NCBI RefSeq assembly: GCF_024448715.1
Contig: NZ_JAMOHZ010000007.1
Span: 186,001 to 250,000 of the forward strand
Direction of reading: 5' to 3'
Source: Stutzerimonas stutzeri
Lineage (GTDB): Bacteria; Pseudomonadota; Gammaproteobacteria; Pseudomonadales; Pseudomonadaceae
DNA: 64,000 nucleotides
Shown: positions 45,552 through 54,752 of the stretch, piece by piece
How positions within the stretch are numbered: position 1 is the first letter of the stretch
Layout: every line of letters starts with the position of its first letter
Position numbers and translations under genes: made by a program
Notes under the pieces: generated by a model
Seen by the model: only the letters and a program-made list of their open reading frames with translations
Database searches by the model: none
Told to the model about the DNA's origin: nothing

Positions 45552-46532
45552 ATGTCTCATGCTTCTCACGTCAGCCCGATTCACGAGGCCAACCTGCCGC
45601 TGATCGACCTCGCCGGACTGCTCGGTGACGACCCGCAGGCACGCAGCATGGTCGCCCAAGCGATCGGTCGGGCCTGCCGCGACACCGGATTCTTCTACAT
45701 CCATAACCATGGCATCGACGTCTCGCTGCAAGCCGCGGTATTCGAACAGGCGCGGCAACTGTTCGATCTACCTGACGAGGCCAAACAGGCGCTCGACAAA
45801 GCCACCTCGCCGGCCAACCGCGGCTATGAAGCGCTACGCGGCCAGCGCCTGGAGCCCGGCGCGCCGGCCGACCTGAAGGAAGGTTTCTACCTCGGGCGCG
45901 ACATTTCGCCTGATGATCCGCGGGTACAGGCTGGGCGCTTCAACCACGGCCCGAATCAATGGCCGACGACGCTGCCGGCGTTTCGCCCGGCGATGGAGCA
46001 CTACCATGCCGCCCTGACCGGGCTTGCCGAACGTCTGATGGCTGGCCTGGCGCTGTCATTGGAATTACCCGGAGACTATTTCGCGGCCTTCTGTCACGAA
46101 GCCATGGCGACGCTGCGCCTGTTGCACTATCCACCACAGCCAGCGAACGCCGAGCCGGGGGAAAAGGGTTGCGGTGCGCACACCGATTTCGGCGGCCTGA
46201 CGCTGTTGCTGCAGGACGACAACCCTGGCCTGCAGGTCTGGAATCACCGCGCTGAGAGCTGGATCGATGCCCCGCCTCTGCCGGGAACCTATGTGGTCAA
46301 TCTCGGCGACATGATCGCCCGCTGGACCAACGACCGCTACCGCTCGACCCTGCACCGGGTCGTCAACCTGTCCGGTCGTGAGCGTTACAGCGTGCCGTTC
46401 TTCTACGGCGGCAACCCCGACCATCAAGTGAGCTGCATCCCTACCTGCCTGGAGCCCGGCGAAGCGCCGCGCTACCCGAGCGTGACTGTCGAAGAGCACT
46501 ACCGAGAGATGTACCGGAGGACCTATGCCTGA
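45552..46532 (+). CDS. isopenicillin-N-synthase-like 2OG-Fe(II) oxygenase
   Basis: A 326-residue non-haem iron oxygenase. The N-terminal DIOX domain reads PLIDLAGLLGDD...ACRDTGFFYIHNHGI. The iron ligands are H and D in GAHTDFGGLTLLLQD (about 212-214) and H in STLHRVVN, with the 2OG-binding Arg in RYSVPFF. It is a paralogue of the frameshifted gene at 55946. In this nitrogen-scavenging setting it may hydroxylate a heterocycle, analogous in chemistry to the fungal xanthine dioxygenase XanA; that is inference. The start at 45552 has a weak ribosome site. It overlaps the hydrolase gene by eight bases. Confidence 0.9.
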   Translation: MSHASHVSPIHEANLPLIDLAGLLGDDPQARSMVAQAIGRACRDTGFFYIHNHGIDVSLQAAVFEQARQLFDLPDEAKQALDKATSPANRGYEALRGQRLEPGAPADLKEGFYLGRDISPDDPRVQAGRFNHGPNQWPTTLPAFRPAMEHYHAALTGLAERLMAGLALSLELPGDYFAAFCHEAMATLRLLHYPPQPANAEPGEKGCGAHTDFGGLTLLLQDDNPGLQVWNHRAESWIDAPPLPGTYVVNLGDMIARWTNDRYRSTLHRVVNLSGRERYSVPFFYGGNPDHQVSCIPTCLEPGEAPRYPSVTVEEHYREMYRRTYA

Positions 46533-47301
46533 CCGTCATGTAGTGCTGATTCATGGCGCCTGGGCCGGCAGCTGGGTCTGGGACGGGTTGCTCGATGGAT
46601 TGCGGGACGCCGGTTTCAAGCCTCACGCCATCGACTTGCCCGGCAATGGCAGCGACGACACGCCGGCCTCGGCAGTGAGTCTCGACCTGTACGCGGCCCA
46701 CGTCGCGGCGCTGATCGACAGGCTCGAAGGCCCCGTGCATCTGGTCGCCCATTCCGGCGGCGGGCTGACCGCCACGGCCGTGGGTGAACGCTGTGCCGAG
46801 CGCATCGCCGGAGTTACCTATGTCGCCGGCATGATGTTGCCGAGCAGTGTGTCCTTCGCCGATGCCTGCGCAGAGTTGGTGTCCACCGCGCCCGAGGTTT
46901 CCGGAGTCGGCCCGTTTCTGCAACGCAGCGTCGACGGCCTCGGCACCCGCGTGCCGGCGGAGATCGCCTGTGCACTGTTCTTCCATGACGTGCCGCTGCC
47001 GCAGGCGCTCGCCGCGGCGCAGCGTTTGTGCGTGCAGCCCGATGGCGGGCGCGCCGTGGTGACGCGCTGGACTAACGAGCGCTTTGGCCGCCTGCCGCGC
47101 CTGTATATCGAATGCAGCACCGACCGCTCGGTCGTCCCAGCGGTACAGCGCTGGATGCAGGAGCAAGTACCCGGCGCCGAACGGGTCGTGCTCGATTGTG
47201 GTCATGCGCCGCAACTGGCCACCCCCGAAGCCCTACTCGCCGCCCTGCTGCCGTTCTTTTCGCGCCACCCCGACTCTTCTTCCAGCCGACAACATTCGTA
47301 A
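46525..47301 (+). CDS. alpha/beta hydrolase
   Basis: A 258-residue alpha/beta-fold hydrolase: oxyanion-loop HGAWAGSWVWDG near residue 10, nucleophile elbow AHSGGG (Ser near 77), and catalytic His in DCGHAPQL near 230. It resembles salicylate-esterase/MenH-like small hydrolases. It probably cleaves an ester, amide or ring-opened product of the oxygenase reaction. It overlaps the upstream oxygenase gene by eight bases, showing tight coupling. Confidence 0.88.
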   Translation: MPDRHVVLIHGAWAGSWVWDGLLDGLRDAGFKPHAIDLPGNGSDDTPASAVSLDLYAAHVAALIDRLEGPVHLVAHSGGGLTATAVGERCAERIAGVTYVAGMMLPSSVSFADACAELVSTAPEVSGVGPFLQRSVDGLGTRVPAEIACALFFHDVPLPQALAAAQRLCVQPDGGRAVVTRWTNERFGRLPRLYIECSTDRSVVPAVQRWMQEQVPGAERVVLDCGHAPQLATPEALLAALLPFFSRHPDSSSSRQHS

Positions 47302-47324
47302 TGCCCACCAAGGAGCAACTCCCC

Positions 47325-48305
47325 ATGTTCAAGAAAACCCTGCTCGCCAGCTCGCTGCTGGCCCTGCTTTTCCAAAACGCACTGGCGGCCGACACGGTGC
47401 GCTGGCTGAATGACTGGCTGCCTGCCGGCGACAAGGCGGTGATCTATCTGGGCGTCGACAAGGGCCTGTTCGCCGAACAGGACATCGAGGTGGAGATCGC
47501 CAGTGCACGCGGCGGCAGCGACGTGGTGACCAAGCTGGCCACCGCCAGCGCCGACTTCGGCAGCGCCGGTCTGGCGTCGGTCCTTCAGGCCAGGGCTCAG
47601 GGACCGGTGCCGGTGGTGGCCGTGGCGCCCATCTACAACAAGCAACCGGACGCCTTCTTCACGGCTGAAGGCTCAGGTATCGAGCAATTCAGGGACATCG
47701 TCGGCAAGACCGTTGCCACCCCGACCTTCTCCGCCTCCAACGTGGTTTTCCCGCTGGTGCTCGAAGCCAACGGCATCGACCGTGACGGCGTGCAGCTGCT
47801 CAAGCTCGATCCCGGCGCGCTGGCACCGATGCTGGCGACCGGCAAGGTTGACGCGACCATCAACTGGGTCACCGTGGCTCCCGGCTTTGCCCGTTCGATG
47901 CAGGAAGCCGGCAAGCAGCTCAAGGTCATTCCCTGGTCGGACTACGGCTTCGATGGTTATGGCCTCTCGCTGATCGCCTCCGAGCGCTTCCTGAAGGACA
48001 ACCCCGACGTGGCGAAGAAATTCATCAAGGCATACCGCCAGGCCCAGGAAATGGCCATTGCCGATCCCGCCGCTGCGGCCGCTGCATTGAAGAAAATCGT
48101 TCCTGAGGTTGACGAGCAGCAGGCGATCGAGCAGTTCACCGCGTCGGTACCGCTGATGCAGAACGAAATCAGTGAAGCCGAGGGCACTGCCCGTTTCGAT
48201 CAAAAGCGCCTGGAAACCACGTGGCAATGGGTCGCCCGCGCCCAGAATCTACCGGCCGACAGTCTCGACCCAGCCCAGGTCGTCGCCAACGACTTCGTCG
48301 AGTGA
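47325..48305 (+). CDS. ABC substrate-binding protein, NMT1/SsuA-like
   Basis: A 326-residue periplasmic binding protein. Signal peptide MFKKTLLASSLLALLFQNALAA, then VRWLNDWLPAGDKAVIYLGVDKGLFAEQDIEVEIAS, the THI5/NMT1 layout. It is homologous in type to the protein at 40321-41343 but belongs to a separate transporter. AAGGAG precedes the ATG at 47325. The ligand is probably an N-heterocycle, judging from the deaminase and oxygenase in the same operon. Confidence 0.9.
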   Translation: MFKKTLLASSLLALLFQNALAADTVRWLNDWLPAGDKAVIYLGVDKGLFAEQDIEVEIASARGGSDVVTKLATASADFGSAGLASVLQARAQGPVPVVAVAPIYNKQPDAFFTAEGSGIEQFRDIVGKTVATPTFSASNVVFPLVLEANGIDRDGVQLLKLDPGALAPMLATGKVDATINWVTVAPGFARSMQEAGKQLKVIPWSDYGFDGYGLSLIASERFLKDNPDVAKKFIKAYRQAQEMAIADPAAAAAALKKIVPEVDEQQAIEQFTASVPLMQNEISEAEGTARFDQKRLETTWQWVARAQNLPADSLDPAQVVANDFVE

Positions 48306-48309
48306 ATGC

Positions 48310-49110
48310 ATGAATCAGACTGAAACCCGCTCGGCCGTACGGCCGAGCATCGTCTTCGAGCAGGTCCGGCAGGTCTTCACCTCGTCGGACGGCAGCGAGG
48401 TGGTGGCGCTCGACGACACCAGCTTCGACATTGCGCGCCATGAGTTCATCGCGGTAATCGGCCCGTCGGGCTGTGGCAAGTCGACCTTGCTGCGCATCCT
48501 GGCGGGCTTGATCCATCCCACCAGTGGTCAGGTAAGCATCTATGGCAAGCCGCTGGACGGCCCGCGGGATGAGATTGGCATTGTGTTTCAGAAGCCGACG
48601 CTGCTGCCCTGGCTGACGATTCGCGACAACCTGACCTTTCCCATGAAGCACAAGTATGGCCGGGTCACCCAGCAGGAACGCGAGCGTGGCGAAGAGCTGC
48701 TCGACCTGGTCGGCCTCAAGGAATTCGGCAACAAGCGGCCGGATGAGCTCTCCGGCGGCATGCAGCAACGCGCTGGGATCGCACGGGCGCTGCTGCACGA
48801 TCCGGAAATTCTGCTGATGGACGAGCCCTTCTCGGCGCTCGACGCGTTGACCCGCGACGAGCTCAGCCTGGAGTTGCTGAACATCTGGACCCAGCGCCCG
48901 AAAACCGTGTTGTTCATCACCCACTCGATCCCCGAAGCCCTGCTGCTGGCCGACCGAATTCTGGTGATGTCGGCGCGCCCGGGGCGGGTGACCGAGATCA
49001 TCGATGTCGACCTACCTCGCCCACGGTCGCTGGATACCCTGACGGAGCCCCGTTTCAATGAGCTCGCCAACCACATCCGCAGAAAGGTTTTCAGCCGCCA
49101 TGGCCTTTAA
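48310..49110 (+). CDS. ABC transporter ATPase
   Basis: A 266-residue nucleotide-binding subunit of the nitrate/sulfonate/taurine-like class. Walker A GPSGCGKST, Q-loop FQKPTLLPW, signature LSGGMQQR, Walker B LLMDEPFSALD and switch ITHS are complete. It starts four bases after the binding-protein stop and its 3' end overlaps the permease gene by 53 bases. Confidence 0.94.
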   Translation: MNQTETRSAVRPSIVFEQVRQVFTSSDGSEVVALDDTSFDIARHEFIAVIGPSGCGKSTLLRILAGLIHPTSGQVSIYGKPLDGPRDEIGIVFQKPTLLPWLTIRDNLTFPMKHKYGRVTQQERERGEELLDLVGLKEFGNKRPDELSGGMQQRAGIARALLHDPEILLMDEPFSALDALTRDELSLELLNIWTQRPKTVLFITHSIPEALLLADRILVMSARPGRVTEIIDVDLPRPRSLDTLTEPRFNELANHIRRKVFSRHGL

Positions 49111-49873
49111 TCGCGCACTGGGCGAGCGCTTCGCCCCCGGGCTGGCGTTGCTCGGCCTGTTATTGCTGTGGGAGGCCGCCTGCCGGCTATTCAGCCTCCC
49201 GGCCTTCGTCCTGCCCTCGCCCAGCGCCATTCTCACCGCCGCATGGAAGCTCGACCCGGCGATCTGGCTCGAGCACACCTTCGCGACATTACGGGTAACC
49301 CTGCTCGGTTACGGGCTGTCGATCCTCATCGGCATCCCGCTGGCCATCGCGCTGGCCTCGTCCAGGCTGTTGTCGCGCACGCTCTATCCGCTGCTGGTGA
49401 TCGTGCAATCGACGCCGATCGTTGCGGTGGCGCCGATCATCGTCGTGGTAATGGGCGCCGGCGACCTGCCGCGAGTGTTCATTACCTTTCTGATCGCCTT
49501 TTTCCCGATCGTGGTGTCGACCGTGACCGGGCTGCTGGCGACGCCGCCGGAGCTGATCGAGCTGTCGCGTTCGCTCGGCGCCTCGCGGGCACGGGAATTT
49601 CGCAACATCCGCCTGCCCTATGCCATCCCTCACCTGTTTTCGGCATTGCGCATCTCCATCACCCTGGCGGTGATCGGGGCAGTGGTCGCCGAATTCGTCG
49701 CAGCGGACAAGGGCCTGGGGTACTTCATCAACTTCTCGACCTCCATGTTCCAGGTTCCCCAGGCGTTCGCCGCGCTGATGATGCTGGTGATCATCAGCCT
49801 GGCGCTGTTTCAGCTGGTCGGGCTGATGCAGCGGCTGTTGTTCAGCTGGAGTTTGCCGAAGGGCGAACACTGA
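49058..49873 (+). CDS. ABC transporter permease
   Basis: A 271-residue six-helix permease with the EAA loop ELIELSRSLGASRAREFRNIRLPYAIPHLFSALRISI. The ATG at 49058 (GGAG nine bases before) gives a 53-base overlap with the ATPase gene; the alternative ATG at 49100 removes 14 residues and most of the overlap but has a poorly spaced ribosome site. It completes the second NMT1-type ABC system. Confidence 0.91.
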   Translation: MSSPTTSAERFSAAMAFNRALGERFAPGLALLGLLLLWEAACRLFSLPAFVLPSPSAILTAAWKLDPAIWLEHTFATLRVTLLGYGLSILIGIPLAIALASSRLLSRTLYPLLVIVQSTPIVAVAPIIVVVMGAGDLPRVFITFLIAFFPIVVSTVTGLLATPPELIELSRSLGASRAREFRNIRLPYAIPHLFSALRISITLAVIGAVVAEFVAADKGLGYFINFSTSMFQVPQAFAALMMLVIISLALFQLVGLMQRLLFSWSLPKGEH

Positions 49874-49940
49874 TTTCCGCCCATTTCCATCGATGCGGCG
49901 AGACGCCTCGCCGCAATTTCATCTCACTCGGACCCTTACC

Positions 49941-50411
49941 ATGCCTCTAGACGATTCAGCCCTGCTGCGCAAAAGCTTCGACGTCGCCCGCCGCGCGCTG
50001 GCCGACGGCACTCACCCATTCGGTGCCATTCTGGTCGGACCCGATGGCGAGACCCTTCTGGAGCAGGGCAACGCCTACATGCCCGATCACGACATGACCG
50101 GCCATGCCGAGCGTGTATTGATGACCCGGGCATCGACCCGCTACACCCCGGAATTCCTGTCTCGCTGCACCATGTACACCTCTGCCGAGCCCTGCGCCAT
50201 GTGCGCGGGCGCCGCGTATTGGGCAGGCCTCGGGCGGGTCGTTTATGGTCTGTCCGAACGCAGCCTGAAAGAAATTACCGGCAACCATCCGGAGAATCCG
50301 ACGCTCGATTTACCCTGCCGTGTCGTCTTCGAAGCGGGCCAGCGCAAGGTCGAAGTAATCGGCCCGCTGCTCGAAGCAGAAGCGGCCGCGCTGCATGAGG
50401 GGATCTGGTAA
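49941..50411 (+). CDS. nucleoside/guanine deaminase, CDA fold
   Basis: A 156-residue zinc deaminase of the cytidine-deaminase superfamily. The zinc site is HAE in TGHAERVL (about 55-58) and PCAMC (about 85-89). Length equals the Bacillus GuaD type of guanine deaminase, although TadA-like and other purine deaminases share the motif. It is the last gene of the operon 45552-50411 and likely releases ammonia from the imported purine. The start at 49941 is used because it gives the normal fold; no strong ribosome site. Confidence 0.87.
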   Translation: MPLDDSALLRKSFDVARRALADGTHPFGAILVGPDGETLLEQGNAYMPDHDMTGHAERVLMTRASTRYTPEFLSRCTMYTSAEPCAMCAGAAYWAGLGRVVYGLSERSLKEITGNHPENPTLDLPCRVVFEAGQRKVEVIGPLLEAEAAALHEGIW

Positions 50412-50588
50412 ATCGTGCCGCTAAAATCAGGCAAACCGATGGGCCAGCAGCCGTCGCGCTCAGAACGGTGCACACGCAGCCCCCGCCTTACCTTACAAGC
50501 ACCAAAGCGAAGCACTGGTTAGCCTCGTCCCAACGACCTCCGATAGCGCATCCTGAGGTACGCATGCGCTCCGGCTTTTCCTGACTAC

Positions 50589-50605
50589 TTGGCCAGCTTT
50601 TTGCT
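50589..50605 (+). promoter_or_regulatory. sigma-54 (-24/-12) promoter of the nucleoside ABC operon
   Basis: TTGGCCAGCTTTTTGCT: G(-24) at 50592, C(-12) at 50604, exact spacing. The predicted start near 50616 would make an ATG at 50618 leaderless, which argues for the next ATG at 50642. Confidence 0.75.
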
Positions 50606-50641
50606 AATGCCATTAGCATGAACAACCCAGCGAACGCCGAT

Positions 50642-52186
50642 ATGCCCGACTCACAGACCGCACGCCTGCAACTGACCGGTATTACCAAACAGTACCCCGG
50701 CTGCTTGGCCAACGACCACATCGACTTGTCGATCCGCGCCGGCGAGATTCACGCCTTGCTCGGCGAAAACGGTGCCGGCAAGAGCACGTTGATGAAGATC
50801 ATCTACGGCGTGACCCAACCGGACGCCGGCCAGATCCTCTGGGAAGGCCAACCGATGGTGATGCGCGACCCGGCGCAGGCACGTGACCATGGTATCGGTA
50901 TGGTGTTTCAGCACTTCTCGCTGTTCGAGACCCTGAGCGTCGCCGAGAACATCGCCCTGGCCCTCGGCGCTGTCGCCGGCACGCCAAAGCAGTTGGAGCC
51001 GAAGATCCGCGACGTGTCGCAACGTTATGGCATGCCGCTGGAGCCGCAGCGGCTGGTACACAGCCTGTCGATCGGCGAGCGCCAACGGGTGGAGATCGTT
51101 CGTTGCCTGATGCAGGACATCAAGCTCCTGATCCTCGACGAGCCGACATCGGTGCTCACCCCCCAGGAAGCGGATGATCTGTTTGTCGTCCTGCGCCGGC
51201 TCGCCAGCGAGGGATGCAGCATCCTGTTTATCAGCCACAAGCTCAACGAGGTGCGTGCCCTCTGCGAGAGCGCCACGGTGTTGCGCGGCGGCCGTGTATC
51301 AGGAAAGTGCGTCCCGGCCGAGTGTACCGATATGGATCTGGCGCGCCTGATGGTCGGCGACGCCGAAGGCCTCGAAGCCGAGTACCCGAAAGCACAGGGC
51401 GGTGCGCCCTTCCTGCGTGTCGAGGGACTGTCCTGGCACAACGTCGATCCGTTCGGTGTATCGCTGGAGGCGCTGATGCTGGAGGTACGTGCGGGCGAGA
51501 TCGTCGGCATCGCCGGGGTGGCCGGCAATGGCCAGGACGAGTTGCTCGCGCTGCTCAGCGGCGAAGAGCGCCTATCACGAGAACACGGATCGCGCATTCG
51601 CTTTCTAGACGCCCCGGTAGCCCATCTGCGTCCCGATGCGCGCCGCCGCCACGGCATGACCTTCATTCCCGCCGAGCGGCTGGGTCACGGCGCCGTTCCG
51701 GACATGAGCCTCGCTGACAACGGCCTGCTCACCGGTTTCCAGCAGGACGGGCTGGTCGGTAACGGCCTGATCCGTCATGTCCGGGTCGAGGCCTTCGCCC
51801 AACGCATCATCGAGCGCTTCGCAGTGAAAACGCCAGGCAGCCACACGCCAGCGCGGAGCCTGTCCGGCGGCAATCTGCAGAAATTCATCCTTGGGCGGGA
51901 GATTCTTCAGCAACCGAAGCTGTTGATTGCGGCGCACCCGACCTGGGGCGTGGACGTCGGCGCAGCGGCGGCAATCCACCGCGAGCTGATCGGACTACGC
52001 GACGCCGGCGCTGCGATCCTGGTGATTTCCGAGGACCTGGAAGAGTTGTTCCAGATCAGCGACCGCATCGCTGCCCTGAGCCATGGGCGTCTGTCACCAC
52101 TGCGTGCCACCGCCGAGACCACTCCCATCGACGTTGGCCGCTGGATGGTCGGCCAGTTCGATCGACCCACGCCCACCGCCGCCTGA
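50642..52186 (+). CDS. nucleoside ABC transporter ATPase (duplicated NBD)
   Basis: A 514-residue protein with two fused nucleotide-binding domains, as in RbsA and the BMP-family nucleoside importers. The first site is canonical (GENGAGKST, LSIGERQRVEIV, LLILDEPTSVLT). The second has a degenerate Walker A (GVAGNGQDEL) and signature LSGGNLQKF, normal for this family. The ATG at 50642 is chosen from the promoter position; an in-frame ATG at 50618 adds eight residues. It works with the two permeases and the BMP lipoprotein-like binder that follow. Confidence 0.92.
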   Translation: MPDSQTARLQLTGITKQYPGCLANDHIDLSIRAGEIHALLGENGAGKSTLMKIIYGVTQPDAGQILWEGQPMVMRDPAQARDHGIGMVFQHFSLFETLSVAENIALALGAVAGTPKQLEPKIRDVSQRYGMPLEPQRLVHSLSIGERQRVEIVRCLMQDIKLLILDEPTSVLTPQEADDLFVVLRRLASEGCSILFISHKLNEVRALCESATVLRGGRVSGKCVPAECTDMDLARLMVGDAEGLEAEYPKAQGGAPFLRVEGLSWHNVDPFGVSLEALMLEVRAGEIVGIAGVAGNGQDELLALLSGEERLSREHGSRIRFLDAPVAHLRPDARRRHGMTFIPAERLGHGAVPDMSLADNGLLTGFQQDGLVGNGLIRHVRVEAFAQRIIERFAVKTPGSHTPARSLSGGNLQKFILGREILQQPKLLIAAHPTWGVDVGAAAAIHRELIGLRDAGAAILVISEDLEELFQISDRIAALSHGRLSPLRATAETTPIDVGRWMVGQFDRPTPTAA

Positions 52187-52196
52187 GAGCCTTCGT

Positions 52197-53303
52197 ATGC
52201 TGTTATCCCTCGAACCACGCGGCCAGCAGTCGCGCCCGATGCTCTGGCTTTCGCCGCTGCTCGCCGCGCTGCTGACATTGATCAGCGGCGCCTTGCTGTT
52301 CGCCGCGCTTGGCCATCCGCCGCTGGAAACCCTTCGTGTGCTGCTGATCGATCCGGTCAGCGACCTCTACGGCGTCTCCGAATTGCTGGTCAAAGCCTTG
52401 CCGATCCTGCTTTGCGCCTTAGGGCTGGCGGTGGTCTACAACGCGCGTATTTGGAACATCGGCGCCGAGGGCCAGCTGCTTATCGGCGCCCTGGCCGGTA
52501 GCACGCTGGCTGTGAACATCATTGACTGGGACTCGCGCTGGGCATTGGTGCTCACGCTGGCTGTCGGCACCCTGGGCGGTGCCGCCTGGGCCGGCCTCTG
52601 CGCCTGGTTGCGCACGCAGTTCAACGCCAACGAGATCCTTACCAGCATCATGCTCAACTACATCGCGCTGAACCTGTTGCTGTTCGGCGTGCACGGCCCG
52701 CTAAAGGATCCGGAGGGCTTCAACTTTCCGGAATCGGCGATGTTTGGCGACGCCACGCGCCTGCCGCAGTTGTTCGAAGACCTGCGCGTGCACGCCGGCT
52801 TCTACTTCGCGCTGCTGGCGCTGGTGGTGGTCTGGGTGCTGCTGCAAAAGAGCTTTCTGGGCTTTCAGATCAAGGTACTCGGGCTCGACAAGCGTGCCGC
52901 CGGCTTTGTCGGCTTTCGCGAGAAACGCCTGGTCTGGGTCGCCCTGCTGATCAGTGGTGCGCTCGCCGGACTGGCCGGCGTCGCCGAGGTCACCGGGCCG
53001 ATCGGCCAGCTGGTGCCGCAGGTTTCGCCCGGCTACGGCTACGCGGCCATCACCGTGGCCTTCCTCGGCCGGCTCAACCCGCTCGGTATCGTCTTTGCCA
53101 GTTTGCTGATGGCGCTGCTTTATCTTGGCGGTGAGAACGCACAAATGGCGGCCAACCTCCCACAATCGATCACCCAGCTGTTTCAGGGCATGGTGCTGTT
53201 CTTCCTGCTTGCGTGCGATGTGCTGATTCTTTATCGACCGCGCCTGAAGGTGTGGAGCCGCAAGCCGCGAGCCGCTGCGCTCAAGCCGGAGCCCGCCGCA
53301 TGA
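52197..53303 (+). CDS. nucleoside ABC transporter permease 1
   Basis: A 368-residue BPD-type permease of the branched-chain/ribose class with about nine helices. Seen: ALGLAVVYNARIWNIGAEGQLLIGAL, NANEILTSIMLNYIALNL and SPGYGYAAITVAFLGRLNPLG, the signatures of nucleoside permeases such as NupP/YufP. It begins 10 bases after the ATPase stop. Confidence 0.92.
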   Translation: MLLSLEPRGQQSRPMLWLSPLLAALLTLISGALLFAALGHPPLETLRVLLIDPVSDLYGVSELLVKALPILLCALGLAVVYNARIWNIGAEGQLLIGALAGSTLAVNIIDWDSRWALVLTLAVGTLGGAAWAGLCAWLRTQFNANEILTSIMLNYIALNLLLFGVHGPLKDPEGFNFPESAMFGDATRLPQLFEDLRVHAGFYFALLALVVVWVLLQKSFLGFQIKVLGLDKRAAGFVGFREKRLVWVALLISGALAGLAGVAEVTGPIGQLVPQVSPGYGYAAITVAFLGRLNPLGIVFASLLMALLYLGGENAQMAANLPQSITQLFQGMVLFFLLACDVLILYRPRLKVWSRKPRAAALKPEPAA

Positions 53304-53356
53304 CTCCTTTGCTTTTTCTCTCACGGTTTGCCGCTTGCAGTTCGAGGCTTGATTAG

Positions 53357-54283
53357 ATGGATATCGATCTACTGACCAATATTTTCTACGCCATGATCCG
53401 CACCGGCACGCCGCTGCTGCTGGTGGCGCTTGGCGAACTGGTCTGCGAGAAGACCGGCGTACTCAATCTCGGCCAGGAAGGCATGATGCTGTTTGGCGCG
53501 GTGGCTGGTTTCATCGCGGCGTTCACCACCGGCAACCTCTGGTTGGGCGTGGTGTTTGCCTGCCTCGGCGGCATGCTGTTGTCGCAGCTGTTCGCGCTGG
53601 TAGCGCTGGGCTTCAATGCCAATCAGGTGGCGACCGGTCTGGCGCTGACCATCTTCGGCGTTGGCCTGTCGTCTTTCATTGGTGCCGGCTGGGTCGGCAA
53701 GCCACTGGCGGGCTTCGAGCCGATCGCGATTCCGCTGCTGAGCGAGATACCGCTTGTCGGCCGCATGCTGTTCGCTCAGGACTTACTTGTCTACCTGTCC
53801 TTCGCCCTCTTTGCCCTGGTCGCCTGGATACTGCTAAAAAGCCGCGTCGGGCTGATCATCCAGGCGGTCGGCGAGAATCCCAACGCCGCAAGCGCCATGG
53901 GACTGCCGGTACTGCGCGTGCGAGCCTTGGCGGTGCTGTTCGGCGGCGCCATGGCCGGGCTGGCCGGTGGTTACCTGTCGCTCGCCTATACGCCGATGTG
54001 GGCGGAAAACATGACCGCCGGCCGTGGCTGGATCGCCCTGGCACTGGTGGTATTCGCCAGCTGGCGAGTGGGTCGCGTACTGCTAGGCGCCTACTTGTTC
54101 GGCCTGGCCAGCATTCTTCACTTGGTGGCCCAGGGTATCGGCCTGTCGATTCCTGGCAACCTGCTGGCGATGCTGCCCTATGTCGCAACCATCATCGTAC
54201 TGGTGCTGCTGTCACGCGACGCTATCCGCACGCGGTTGTATGCACCGGTGTCGCTGGGGCAGCCTTGGAAGGCTGGCCATTGA
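53357..54283 (+). CDS. nucleoside ABC transporter permease 2
   Basis: A 308-residue permease with about eight helices, the NupQ/YufQ type: TPLLLVALGELVCEKTGVLNLGQEGMMLFGA and FNANQVATGLALTIFGVGLSSFIG. It forms the heterodimeric channel with the upstream permease, 53 bases away. The ATG is within GATTAGATGG and has GAGG upstream. Confidence 0.92.
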   Translation: MDIDLLTNIFYAMIRTGTPLLLVALGELVCEKTGVLNLGQEGMMLFGAVAGFIAAFTTGNLWLGVVFACLGGMLLSQLFALVALGFNANQVATGLALTIFGVGLSSFIGAGWVGKPLAGFEPIAIPLLSEIPLVGRMLFAQDLLVYLSFALFALVAWILLKSRVGLIIQAVGENPNAASAMGLPVLRVRALAVLFGGAMAGLAGGYLSLAYTPMWAENMTAGRGWIALALVVFASWRVGRVLLGAYLFGLASILHLVAQGIGLSIPGNLLAMLPYVATIIVLVLLSRDAIRTRLYAPVSLGQPWKAGH

Positions 54284-54308
54284 TCGGAGGCAGCCTGTCG
54301 CCATCATT

Positions 54309-54330
54309 GGTGGGCTGAAGCCCACCCTAC
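54309..54330. repeat. single REP-like arm
   Basis: One copy of the 22-base arm (GGTGGGCTGAAGCCCACCCT plus AC) that occurs as an inverted pair at 37356-37416. It lies 25 bases after the second permease gene, in the 470-base gap before the BMP gene (54284-54752), which otherwise shows only the promoter at 54676. Confidence 0.85.
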
Positions 54331-54675
54331 CTAACTTCACCGCTGGCTTGCCGCGAGCATCCGCGTAGCCAGCTTCGAGACTGGTGCCCACTGTCTGGCT
54401 TACCCCAGCTGCCCGTTCGAGCAGTCGAGATTAGCGCGATTGATCCACGCGGCCTGTTCGCGGGCCTCTGGCCGCTAACCGCCACACAGCGCAGTATCCC
54501 AATCGCTCCGGCAGTGCATTCGCGCCTTGTTCACGTCGATGATCGATCACGCGACGGGTCAGCGTCGGCGTGAATGCACCGTGCTGAGGCAGATATCCCC
54601 GAGCATCGCACCTTACCGGATCAGCCGGAACTCACGCCTATGGGTACGGCAGCACGCTAGCCGGTATCTGTCCAG

Positions 54676-54692
54676 TTGGTCAGTTTTTTGCA
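54676..54692 (+). promoter_or_regulatory. sigma-54 (-24/-12) promoter of the BMP gene
   Basis: TTGGTCAGTTTTTTGCA: G(-24) at 54679, C(-12) at 54691. It is nearly the same sequence as at 50589-50605. The predicted leader is about 50 bases with CAGGAG before the ATG. Confidence 0.75.
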
Positions 54693-54752
54693 AACAAAGC
54701 TGCAGCCTCATGGCGGATACGCAAAAAAGATTTGCTACCAGGAGCATCACCC

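Noticed and set aside
50618..50641. ATG at 50618 as start of the nucleoside ATPase
   Set aside because: It would lie about two bases after the predicted sigma-54 transcript start, leaving no ribosome site.
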